64,000 nt of DNA from Cercis canadensis (taxonomy: Eukaryota; Streptophyta; Magnoliopsida; Fabales; Fabaceae): NCBI GenBank assembly GCA_003255065.1, contig QAOA01000580.1, positions 435,275 to 499,274 on the forward strand, given 5' to 3'. Each line of letters begins with the position of its first letter. Position 1 is the first letter of the stretch. Both the position numbers and the translations under genes were made by a program. Below, piece by piece: positions 43,794-54,725 of this stretch. The notes below the pieces were generated by a model. That model was not told where the DNA came from. It worked only from the letters and a program-made list of their open reading frames with translations, and ran no database searches.

Positions 43794-45609
43794 TGAGATT
43801 AGTCCAGACCAGAATAAAGATGGGGGAGCAAATGTACGCTAGTTGAGTTCTTAATTAAGAGCATTAGAGGAGGAGCTCATATATTATAATAATTGATAAA
43901 AAAAAAATTATTGTCAGTAAAATATTTTTATTATTTTAATGATGTGATACTGTTTTAATTTAATTATATATATAGATCAAATTGAAACTCTGTATATTTA
44001 CTTTATCTTTTCAAAATTGCACGTCCTTTTAGTGCTTCAAATAATAACAAAGATAATGAAGAAATTGAGAAACAAATTAATGTTATTTGATTGATTGAAT
44101 TATAGGCAAAGATAGTTGGCAGTAATACATTCCTTTTGGAAGGAGAGTTTTCCATGAAAGGATTCAAACCCAAGTTTGTCAAATATGCTCTCCCTCTCCA
44201 TATGTAGTAAAAAAGATGATTTAATATGATATTTTTATATTTTTAAATATTCAAATAAAAAATCATTTTACACCACTCAACGTATTTTACTTTCTTTAAT
44301 AGATAATACCTCTTTCACATTACCCTAAACTTTAAGGATTGAAAATCACTCTGGTAAAATTTGAGAATGCCTTTTTGTGCATCATCATGGTATCACATAA
44401 TAATACCTCATAATAATAAAAAAAATGTATATGTTGTCACTAGCCTATATTTACTGTTTTTTTTCTTTTTTGGTAAAGAAAAACTTCAAGAGGCCACNAC
44501 TGTTTTTTTCTTTTTTGGTAAAGAAAAACTTCAAGAGGCCACTCAACAAAGCAAGCGTGTAAAAGCAGGTTTGGATTTCAGCCTAAGTTTCCCCTAAACC
44601 CCGTAAAAGATTCTTGAATTGTGGTTTTATGGATTGGACTACGTGGGCGTGGGCCCAAATTGTCTTAGTTGGGTTGAGAAGGCTCCAAGTCTTATTGACG
44701 CCACCTAACTCTCAAAACCCAATATCTGGGCTTCCATTTCTTTATAATCTATGTGAGATAGCTTAATGGGCTCTTTTATTGATATTTATTTCTGAGTGAA
44801 TTATATCTAATAATAATTGATAAAAAAAAAAAGATTTATCATCGGTAAAATAAATTTATTATTTTAATGAGTGAAAAGGAAAAGGAAAAGGACATGACCT
44901 ACATGGCTTCAACCAGAAGAAAACTGTGACCTAGTTGCCCCAATTGGTGGGTCTTGTTACGAGTGTTTGACCAGACCAATTCAACTTCGCGTTGAGCTCA
45001 GCAGTCAGGCACACATAAATGACACACCCGTAGGCCCTAGCTATTATCTATTGCTATTTCCACCCACGGTGGTCCCATAACCCCTCACGCGTTTCTCCTT
45101 CTGTTCGAAACGACAACTCCAAACCACCACCAACAAATCAAATATTTTCTGGTGCTCAAATAGTCAAATCAAAGAAAGAAACTCCTATCCTTTCTCTTTT
45201 TCCTATTATTTTTATTTTTCTCTGAAATTATTGTTTCTCAAAAATTCCATAATATTGCAGTGCATGAAACTTGGTCAGATTTCTTCAGGCAACAAGAAGA
45301 GAAGCACAAGGTTTTAAAATTTAGATTGAAGGCTGAAATAGAGTAAATGCCTATCAACATGACTCAAAAGGTTAAAGCTACTTCCATAAAAAAAAAAAAA
45401 AATTAAAAAAAAAAGGTTAAAGCTACTCCTACATGGTGTCAAGCCCTATGTCTCTAACCATACTCTAACAGAGTTGAGATGTACAGCAGCAGGTATTAAC
45501 TACTGTATCTACAATTTCATACTTGATACTGCGCTAACCAAACCCTTCTTACCTATCGTCGATTGTTGTGATCGATAATTACGAAGACCTACCGTTTGAT
45601 TTGATTCCA
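43794..45609. other. Spacer with short repeats and an assembly join
   Basis: No gene is recognised. There are two related AT-rich pieces (about 43881-43947 and 44812-44870), an N at 44498 between two near-identical 44-45 bp copies, and the first copy of a dispersed repeat (44609-44735). The part near 45400-45609 is probably 3' UTR of the minus-strand EF-hand gene. Confidence 0.5.
44609..44735. repeat. Dispersed direct repeat, copy 1
   Basis: About 120 bp sharing GATTCTTGAATT, TGGGCCCAAATTGT, TTGGGTTGAGA and GCCACCTAACTCTCAAAAC with 47824-47941 in the same orientation. The copies bracket the EF-hand gene. No coding potential; probably fragments of an unrecognised repeat. Confidence 0.65.
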
Positions 45610-46038
45610 CTAGCGAGTCATCATCTTCTTGAACTCCTCGAAATTCACGTTTCCATCGCCGTCGGCGTCAACGGAGCTGATCATTCTCTGGCAGTCACCC
45701 AACGAGCATTTCTCCCCTAGCTTTCTCAGCACCGCATGCAACTCATTCACGGAGATCAATCCGTTCTTGTCGAGGTCATACAAGTCGAACGCATCCCGGA
45801 GTTCCTTGGAATCGCCGGCGACTTTGCCATCGTTCTCACCGCAATGAAACTCGGCGAACTCTTTCAGATCAATGTAGCCATCGCCGTTCTTGTCGATCTC
45901 GGCCATCATGCGCTTGACCTCCTCCGACGTCGTCTTGGAGCCGAGCGTGAGGAGCATCTCCTTGAGCTCGGCAGAGGAGATTTTTCCGTCGCCATTCTTA
46001 TCGAACTTGCTGAAGATCTTGCGGACCTCGTCGTCCAT
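45610..46038 (-). CDS. Calmodulin-like protein (CML, four EF-hands)
   Basis: An intronless 142-aa calcium sensor of the CML23/24 size class. Four EF-hand loops are visible and canonical: DKNGDGKISSAE (about 12-23), DKNGDGYIDLKE, DLDKNGLISVNE and DADGDGNVNFEE, so all four should bind calcium. The frame is open upstream to an ATG at 46137 that would add an Arg-rich N-terminus, but a TATA box lies at 46141-46150. Transcription should then start near 46115, so the first ATG in the message is the one at 46038 (MDDEVRKIF), which also matches family N-termini. No myristoylation or transit signal is seen. The interaction partner cannot be read from sequence. Confidence 0.93.
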   Translation of the reverse strand: MDDEVRKIFSKFDKNGDGKISSAELKEMLLTLGSKTTSEEVKRMMAEIDKNGDGYIDLKEFAEFHCGENDGKVAGDSKELRDAFDLYDLDKNGLISVNELHAVLRKLGEKCSLGDCQRMISSVDADGDGNVNFEEFKKMMTR

Positions 46039-46140
46039 GGAGCCGAAACGTTTCACAGTAGCAGAATAGCAATGTGTAGTTCTACTAGCAGTAAAGAGAG
46101 TTTGTTTCAGTTTCAGCTCTCCTGAAACACGGCGCATGCG

Positions 46141-46150
46141 CAATATATAG
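46141..46150 (-). promoter_or_regulatory. TATA box of the CML gene
   Basis: CTATATATTG on the minus strand, 103 bp before the chosen ATG. It predicts a short leader of about 75 nt and excludes the upstream in-frame ATG at 46137 from the transcript. Confidence 0.6.
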
Positions 46151-47109
46151 AAGGCGTTTTACGCGGTTTCCTAAACGCGTTTGGAGATATTACCCAAGAA
46201 AGAGGAATTTTGGCTCTGCGTTAAAGGCGGTGATCAGGAGTACTCGAGAGTATTAGACTTTATTAGAATTTAATAAGTGGCGTGCCAAGGAAATTAACTG
46301 AAAGGGAAAGAGGTAGTTACTTACGAATAAAGTCAGGACGCGTGTTGAGAAACATATGATGGAGTGCACGGGATTCTTACTTCTTTGGAAAGGCTTTTAA
46401 ATTTTTAATTACTCTACTATGAGATTGAGAGTGAAAGGGAAGTAACTGTAATCTCTAATCTTTACAACTACCATGATTAGGATTTGGAGATTATGATCGG
46501 GACTAATACCTGTTCCCGCGTGGACTTAATACTTTTTTTCTTTTTTTAAGGAAAAAAAAAAAAAAGACATGTTGTTTATTTTTTTGTTTCCTTTATTCTT
46601 TTTCTAAAACGAAACGCGTGGACTTGCTGGATTCCTATATTTTTTTTCACATTGAATTGGTACACCTAACTTCTATTTGTAGTACACGTAGCAATATTAT
46701 AATTCAATTAAATTTGTTAAAATTTTCTGATTTTTTTTTTTTTAAATCATCGGGGCTTAAACAGTCTTGTTTCTTTGGATTCTCTAGACAACCTGCTATA
46801 ATTAATAGACTTAATGTAACAACATCATTTTGACAGTTGAATAGTTGTAAGTGTTGTAAGAAAATAGTACATATAATATTGAGATTAGTTGATCTTCATT
46901 AGCATTTTGTAGATGTGGTTAAGGTCCCTTTTATTTCCAATAAAATTTGGATAATAAATTGAGATTTAAAATGTGCAAAGACAATTTAAGTTATCATTAT
47001 ATAAGCTTAAAATAAAGTTATTTTTATGTGAATAAAGTTATTTATAATTATTGTATATACTCTCTTTTTTTTAATTATTTTTGTCTCTCTCTTCCCATTT
47101 TTTATTTCT

Positions 47110-47300
47110 TTTTTTGGCTACCCACCGGTGTTTGGGCTACGACAGACTAATCTAGATTTGAGCTGGGAAAGACCACAAAAGTGGCAAAACTCTCACAATC
47201 GACACAGTTGTATATCCAAGGGTTCGAACCCGAGACCCTTGGTTAAATTAGAATATCTCATTACCAGATAATCTATACGCTTGTTAGTAGATTTTTTATT
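47110..47300 (-). mobile_element. Probable tRNA-derived SINE
   Basis: Read on the minus strand: TGGTAATGAGATATT, then GGGTCTCGGGTTCGAACCCT (an RNA polymerase III B-box type sequence, near 47222-47245), a body ending ACCGGTGGGTAGCC, and an A-rich tail (AAAAAAAGAAATAAAAA). The promoter-body-tail order fits a plant SINE. A clear target duplication was not found. Confidence 0.5.
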
Positions 47301-47823
47301 TCTGACTTATACGGATTGCAACTAGTTATTTCTTGAAACATAAGGAAGTCAACAAGAAGAAGAAACAAAGCTTATAAAGTTATAGAGCATGGCAGTAGTG
47401 ATTGTGGCGTCCCCGGTGTAAAGGGTGAGTGTGTCAACCACCTCCACATGCCCACATTGCAGTGTCTAGTTCTTCTCACATGTCCAGATCATATTGTCTT
47501 TCTTCTCTTTCTTTATGTCTCTTAATCAGTCTTTACAACTTGCACACCAAGAAGCCAGCACTTACGTGAGCTTTTAGAGGCGGTTACCTGGAGAAGTCAC
47601 CATGCTGCACATTAATTATGGAATACATGCATGACATTAATTGAAAGTAACATAAGTGAACTAGAAAGTAAAAGAATTTGTCAATTTCTCTATCCACAAA
47701 TTTGTACTTGCACAAGAAAAATGAAACTATGGTTTTCTACTTTATTTTTCATTTTTGATCGTAAACGGGTCATAAACAGAAACCATGGTTGTGGGCGTGA
47801 GTGTGACACAAGAGTGGAGATGA

Positions 47824-47941
47824 TGATTCTTGAATTGGACTACCTGGGCCCAAATTGTGTTAATTGGGTTGAGAGGCTTCCAATGTCTTATTCAGGCCAC
47901 CTAACTCTCAAAACAAAACTCAACCTCTGGGCTGGGCCTTC
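47824..47941. repeat. Dispersed direct repeat, copy 2
   Basis: Second copy of the repeat at 44609-44735, same orientation. It lacks the short GTGGTTTTATG stretch of copy 1 and has several substitutions. Confidence 0.65.
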
Positions 47942-48971
47942 ACAAATCAAAAACCTTAATGGGATCTCTCCCATCCCCATGCACCTGCAGAAGACTACAT
48001 GAAGAACATCTATGACAAGTTAAATAAAGTATATCACACATCAAAAAAAATTTAAAACAAGTATATCAATCACTTAGGAATTATGTTTGGTTGATAATGT
48101 ATTTGAGTATTTCCACGGAAGATTTGAGTAATTTGTAGGAGATCTTTGAACCTCCATTAAGTGATGTACTAATTTTTTTTTTTCAATAAGGAGAATTGGT
48201 TATTTAGCATAAAAAAAATATATAGATCAAATAACTTACATAGATTATTATATAGATTATCAAGAAATAATAGATTCACTATCTTAGTAATTTTTTAGGT
48301 ACTTAGATATGATTCCAAGTGTGCAAATTATAGGAACAATTTTAGTACCACTCAAGTACACATTATTTAATTTCACTATCTTAATATAACACAACACTTA
48401 GTGATTTTTAATGAAAGATGATAATAATTAAGCATTATATATTCTATTATCAAGATGTTACATTTAGATCTTTTTTTATCATTAAATAAATATATTATAT
48501 AATATGAAAATACTATATAAATTTTTATCCACTTAAAAATATTTTTATTTGAGCGACCCAAAATAATTGTCAAAAAACTTATGTTAATTAAAATAAGAAA
48601 ATAAAGCTAAGGAACAATGTTTGTTGGTTGTCCAAAATATAGAAGCGGGGAATAACTGCATCAAACTATATTTCTCGTTGCCTTCTCCGCCACTGAACAA
48701 ACACACATAGGCGCAACAAGCCTGCTTCACTGCCCCAGTCTAATCTTTGCCTTGTCTTCGTTTAGTTTCGGCAATTCCAAAGCCAATTCCCATATCTTAT
48801 CCCCATTTTTCACACTAACCCATCAATCTTAACGCTTCCATCAATTCCATAAAGGCACTAACATAGTGATTACACAGCTTTAAGTGCTTCTCATTCATCA
48901 ATTTTCCCCCTAGAGAACTTTTTAAAGTGCTTTTCGAATATAGACGTTGTTTCCGAGGCAGTGGTTGTTTG

Positions 48972-51900
48972 ATGGCTCTTCACTCTAATGCCTTTTGCTT
49001 CAGAAGTGTGGCTTCTAACCCTCGAAGCTCGGTGAAGTTCAGTCAACCCACAGTCAAAGCATCGGCTTTTTCTTGCCCTCTTTCCCCACCTGCTCTTCGA
49101 TTGAATGTCAAAGGTATTTAACTCGTGGGTCTTAATCAATTTTGTTTTTGGTGGAGTGTTCAATTGGTTTCACTATTGATGGATCAAGAGCTAGAACAGT
49201 GTTTGTTTTTGATTGGGAACGTTTTTATTTGGTTGTGCATTGTAATTGAAAGCTTAAATTGGAGAAATGTGCTTGAATTGCTTGCTTGTTTTATTACATA
49301 TGATATTGGACACCATTGACTGATCGAATTAAGTCTCTTTTGGTCCATTACAAGAAAACACAGGTAGGCAATTCTTTTTTTTTTAATTTGAAATTTATGC
49401 ATTCAATTGATAAGCTTTTAAATATGAATTGAGTCTTGTTAAGTTGCTTAATTTATTTTCACGTCTTTTGAGGTGAGAACTAAATGTTTATATCTAAACA
49501 TTGATGTGTCTAAAGGAAATGCGTATCCTGGTGATGGAGCACCTGAAACAAAGGAATCAGTATCACCCCTTGTGGTATGTTTTGGGGAAATGCTGATTGA
49601 TTTTGTGCCGACTATCAGTGGGCTTTCTTTGGCTGACGCACCTGCATTTAAAAAGGCTCCAGGAGGTGCCCCTGCTAATGTTGCCGTAGGAATATCTCGT
49701 TTAGGTGGTTCAGCCGCTTTTATTGGCAAGGTATTAAATTACTAAATTCAAGTTCTTTGTCTTCATGGGTGTAGGAGGCATGTGCAACTAAAGCATACAG
49801 CTATTATTTACTTTGCTTGAAACCAACCCACCACCACCCCGCCTCCCCCCCTCCCCCACCGCGGCGCATGCAGGCAGACTTTGCTTGGAAAAGGCTTGTC
49901 TTTAATTTTCAGTCTCTTGTTTAGGTGTATTCTTTTTCTGCCTGCATGTATGCCTACTTTACTTTTAATATCTGAATCGTGATTTTTTTCCAGATGTTCA
50001 TTCCGGCTTATGTGATTTTCTTTGTTCTTCATTCCTCTTTTGTTTGAGTGATCATATCAAAGCCCTAAAGTTCTTGTGTCCAAATACTAATTTATTCAAT
50101 TTAAGGATCCTAAGTCATGTTTTGCTATGTGCTTAATCTAATACGGCTTGGCAGGCATACTGTCTTTACTAATGTATTCCTTTTGGCTTGAGCAAGTAGC
50201 TGCTTTATACTAGGATTCACGCTGAATGAATGTATTATCATCTGTTACTTCATGGATTTTTCCATCGGTGCCAAAGAATAGAATTTGTCCATAATTATAT
50301 GCTTATAGCTGATTTTCCATCTAAGCCATTAATTTACAAGAGCAGATTATTATTTGAAATTTCCTAGAGTTTGGTATAGATAATGCTTTGTGTAACATGA
50401 CCAGGTTGGTGAGGATGAATTCGGTTATATGCTTGCTGATATATTGAAGCAGAATAATGTAAACAATGAAGGGTTGCGTTTTGACCCTGGTGCACGCACT
50501 GCATTGGCATTTGTTACACTGAGGAATGATGGGGAACGAGAGTTCATGTTTTACCGTAACCCTAGTGCTGATATGATGCTTCAAGAATCTGAACTTGATT
50601 TTGACTTAATACAAAAGGTAAAACAGAACTGCTATTCATAGTATTAAAAATGTTTATAGAAATTGAATCAAAGTGAAAGAATTACTGAGTGAATTGTTTG
50701 ATATTCTTACCCTTCAACAGTTTTTACAATTAGTTCAGCTTGATTCAGTTACTTAAAATCACATATTTGAAATAGTACTTTTTAGGTTTTGGAATTTTAC
50801 CATATCCCACTCACTGGACATGAATCTCAATTATTATTCTGATTACTGATGTGGCATCACTGTTGCTATAGTCTAAGGATTTCCTTTCAGGATTCTTTTA
50901 TTTACGTTTAACATCAAAATGCATGCTGTCTATGTTCCTGTTAGTGTTTTCAACTTCGGTTCTTTAGATTCATTGACTGATCATAATAATATCGGTCTGT
51001 TATTTTTTTCTGGCAGGCCAAAATCTTTCACTATGGTTCTATAAGTCTTATAACAGAACCATGCAAATCAGCACACATAGCTGCAGCAAAAGCTGCAAAA
51101 GATGCTGGTGTGGTTCTGTCTTATGATCCTAATTTGAGGCTTCCTCTATGGCCTTCTGCAGAGAGTGCCAGAGAAGGAATTCTGAGTATATGGGAGACTG
51201 CTGATATCATTAAGGTTCTTACCCTTTCAATGGGGCATATATAATATATCCTATTGTTCACAAAAGACTTTTCTTGCTCCCTTTTCTAGAGAGGAGTACA
51301 AAATTTAGAAGCTATACCATCTTTAGTGACACCAATCTAATAACTATTTTCAGATAAGTGAAGAAGAAATTTCTTTTCTAACAAAAGGAGAAGATCCATA
51401 TGATGATGCTGTTGTTCGTAAATTATTCCATCCAAATTTAAAGTTACTCCTTGTTACTGAAGGTGCAGATGGTTGCAGGTACTACACCAAGGTAAGCCGA
51501 CCAGAGCTTCTCTTTTGTAATATGCTTTTCAATTCATGTGTCCACATTCCCTTCTGTTCTCCTTCTGGTGTATTTTTAAAGATGATGATGATGACAATTG
51601 AATTATTGCTGCTTGAAAGCACCCTTATCATTTCCACCAATCTAAGATTTCTAGTAGAATGAAGGAAGCATTTTTTTTTTCTTTTTGAGCCAAAAGAACA
51701 AATAAGAAGGAGAAGAAGCAATCATTTTGCTGTTTTGGTTAATTCAAGAGCAAACAAAAATGTAATCACGTAGCTATTCTACTGTTCTACAAGTAAGATA
51801 GATAATTTCCCATATACCAAGACAAAGTCTTGTTATCCCTTAAAAACTATGCAAGTTTGCACATAACATAGCTCTCCTACTGAATTGCTTGGCATCCATA

Positions 51901-52723
51901 TCTTTCCGTCAGAAACTATTAATGAACAACTTGTATAAGCTGCATTGCTTGGAAAGGATGGCCTTTAAATGATAATCTTTCATATTAACCTATAGGATAT
52001 AGCTAGCTTACTATTTAAGGGAGATGGAAGTTCACACCACGTGTCCTACTTCTAATTTTGAAGAGTTTAGGAAACTTCTTTAACAACTATTCAGTTAGTT
52101 ATGATGTATTCTTCCTTGGAATTATGTTTTAAAACCTCTGCTATCTATTTCTTTGCAGGATTTCAGTGGTAGAGTGAAGGGATTCAAGGTAGACGCAGTT
52201 GATACCACTGGTGCTGGTGATGCTTTTGTGGCTGCAATTTTATCACAACTAGCTGTCGATCTTTCCTTGCTTCAGGTAGGCAAACTACTTTTTCTCATGA
52301 AATAATCCATTTATACTTAAGTGACACACCTCTTGGAGGAGAAAAAGAATCGCTTTGCCATTAACGCGAACAAATTTGATGGCAAAGTCACTCTTGTCAA
52401 CACATGATCCTGCTTGGAAGACCCACTTTAAGAGAATACGGCTTTTCCTTTTTCCTCCCTAACATTTTTTCTTTTTTTCTTTTTTCCTTTTGGTGTGTTT
52501 TAATTTACTCTTTTTTAATTAATTACATTCATTCCCTTCTTCCTTACATCTTATACCTGAGAGCTATGCATTTAATTTTAAATTGCAGAAAGAAGAACAA
52601 CTGAGAGATGCCCTAAAGTTTGCCAATGCCTGTGGTGCAATAACGGTGACGGAGAGAGGTGCAATACCAGCTTTGCCCACCAAGGAAGCTGTCCTCAATG
52701 CCATGCTTAAATCCGTATCATAA
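48972..52723 (+). CDS. Plastid fructokinase (pfkB family, FRK3 type)
   Basis: Phosphorylates fructose at C6 with ATP. Seven exons, 48972-49113, 49516-49730, 50405-50617, 51017-51214, 51354-51491, 52159-52275 and 52589-52723, join into 1,158 nt or 385 aa, the length of plastid fructokinases. The ATG at 48972 starts a Ser-rich, acid-poor leader ([20 protein letters not shown]) that fits a chloroplast transit peptide; the mature enzyme begins near [16 protein letters not shown]. Both pfkB signatures are present: the first as [20 protein letters not shown] with FIGKVGEDEFG across the exon 2/3 junction, the second as [14 protein letters not shown] with catalytic D323. Substrate-loop segments [11 protein letters not shown] and [14 protein letters not shown] are typical of fructokinases and separate it from ribokinase or adenosine kinase. 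FRK3 is the best match from the leader and length. Confidence 0.95.
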
Positions 52724-53854
52724 CTTAATAACCTAATCTCTTTAATTATGCAATAGTCCTCTAGTTTCTTGCAAATTCTTTGTAACTTTTGCAGTAAATA
52801 AGAACAATTTTGTTTGAATTACTTGGTAAATGTCCTAATCAGTTCAGATTGTTGCACACTGATATTGTCTACCAAGGGAATTATAATCTTTGGTATTGGA
52901 TAAATGTGGAAGCAACATCCACAAAATCTATGGGTTAGTTGATCTGTACAAAATCTTCTCCCCTCTAGCATTTCTGAGTTTAATTTAATTGGGAAGACAA
53001 ACCAATAACCATCCATGGAATTGGAAGCCGTGGCTTTTCATCCTAACCTAACGTTTTATTTAATGGTGCCAATCAAATGGTCCAATTAACCATACTTTTT
53101 TAACCCAAAAATTGAAAGAAATTTTAGATAAGACAACACTGAAAATAACTTGTCTAGAACTACTGTTAGTTTTTTCCTTTTACATCGCAAATCGATTTTA
53201 TACGTTACATCTATTGAGATTGGTCAAATCAAATATCATATCATTCTTCTTTTGCTGGTCATAATTTAACATAGGGGCCAGGGGATCAAGCAAATCCTTT
53301 TGGGGTCTGCAAGATTCTCAAAAGAGAAACGATACCCTTAAAAGAGAAGTAGAAGGCGTAGAAATGTAAAAAAAAATGTTACTACTCTTCTCAAATAGAC
53401 TTAATCATAGGAGTAATATAAGAAGGAATATTACATTCACAACTCTAAACAATTTAAAGATGGCTTTATATAACTTGAGGTTAATCTACTTAAACTTTTT
53501 TTAGACTGAACTCAAATAAGGTCACGTGTACAGTTGTGGGTGATTATAAATAATAAACGTAAAGATAACAATAATGTTGTTTACACAAGTCCACCTCAAT
53601 TCCTTTACTCAAAACAAATAGTAAAACATTTTCAACCATAACTACCTCCGGTAAATCAGTTGTGAACTATGTTAATTTGGTGACTTGGTGTATTGTTAGC
53701 CAAAATGGAACCTCCGATACTAAAGGATAACCTTAACTTGAGAGCTCCCAAACTCTTTAATAACCAAGTTCTATGCCCCTTGACCTCTCAATCTCCCCTT
53801 TCACTGTAACTTGAAAACCAGAAGAAACTGATTTTCATACAGACACATTCTACA
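52724..53854. other. Spacer between fructokinase and polcalcin genes
   Basis: Fructokinase 3' UTR followed by AT-rich sequence and the likely promoter and leader of the polcalcin gene. No other gene is recognised. Confidence 0.5.
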
Positions 53855-54109
53855 ATGGCTGATGATCCACGAGATGTTGCCGAAAGGGAGCGCATTTTCA
53901 AGCGCTTCGATGCCAATGGTGATGGCAAAATCTCTGCATCAGAGCTTGGAGATTCACTGAAAACACTTGGATCAGTTACTGCAGATGAAGTGCAACGCAT
54001 GATGGCCGAGATTGATACTGATGGTGATGGCTTCATTTCCCATGAGGAGTTCACAGATTTTGCTCTTGCCAACAGAGGTCTGATGAAGGATGTTGCCAAG
54101 ATTTTTTAA
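53855..54109 (+). CDS. Polcalcin (two-EF-hand pollen calcium-binding protein)
   Basis: An intronless 84-aa acidic protein with two EF-hands, DANGDGKISASE (about 23-34) and DTDGDGFISHEE (about 58-69). It has the polcalcin hallmarks: MADDPRDVAERERIFKRF at the N-terminus and LMKDVAKIF at the C-terminus. Polcalcins are abundant cytosolic calcium-binding proteins of pollen and form a known cross-reactive allergen family; their physiological role is thought to be calcium buffering during pollen tube growth. Length and both loops are standard, so the gene looks intact. Pollen expression is inferred from the family and not visible in the sequence. It is a separate lineage from the four-EF-hand gene 8 kb upstream. 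Confidence 0.95.
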   Translation: MADDPRDVAERERIFKRFDANGDGKISASELGDSLKTLGSVTADEVQRMMAEIDTDGDGFISHEEFTDFALANRGLMKDVAKIF

Positions 54110-54725
54110 CTTGTTAACTTGAATCCCCTTTCTCAATGTGTTATGCTATCATCAATTAAAAGAGAAAAAACAATGGTTGTTCTTGTGTGTCTACGAAGTT
54201 TATATACGTGACAAATGACAATGATAGGTTGATTAACCATGATGTTAACCTCTTCGGAATTTTCTAATATTAGACTTGTTTTCATAGTTGTACTATTATG
54301 TCTTGTAATTAAATTTTTGTGCATGGTCTCTCAAATGCATTATAATAAGGTAATAATTTTGACCTTGACTCCAGAAGTAGGTGACTAGCCTCCAAATTGA
54401 GATTATCTAATCTCAAACAGGACCTACATTGAAATGAATAGTTGAATACTCTTCCCCCATATCATCTAAACATGTATATGCTTGAGATAAAAAACTTACA
54501 AGAATCACATAGAAGAGTTTTTTCAACATTGAATGAAAATCTATTACACTTTATCCTTTGAGAAAAGGGATAGGTAAATGGAAGATATCTACACACAAAC
54601 GATCCTTCTTTGAGCTCCTATTTCTATTTACATCGTCAACAATTTTCACATCTAATCCCTAACACTCTAGTCAGAATCATCGCAAAAAGGAGAAAAAACA
54701 GAGAATTTTTCAAGGTTGTCATGTT
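54110..54725. other. Spacer between two convergent genes
   Basis: 3' UTRs of the polcalcin gene (plus strand) and of the kinase gene (minus strand) face each other here. No other feature is seen. Confidence 0.6.

Larger units (their letters stand above)
46151..48971. other. Spacer between the CML gene and the fructokinase gene
   Basis: Holds a probable SINE (47110-47300) and the second copy of a dispersed repeat (47824-47941). From about 48650 the sequence is pyrimidine-rich and is probably promoter and leader of the fructokinase gene. The open frame at 47631-48002 looks like no protein and overlaps the repeat. Confidence 0.5.

Noticed and set aside
46039..46137. N-terminal extension of the calmodulin-like protein from ATG 46137
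   Set aside because: This ATG lies only a few bases from the TATA box, upstream of the expected transcription start, and the extension is foreign to the family.
47222..47245. tRNA gene suggested by GGTTCGAACCC
   Set aside because: No cloverleaf can be drawn around it; the surrounding body and A-rich tail fit a SINE better.
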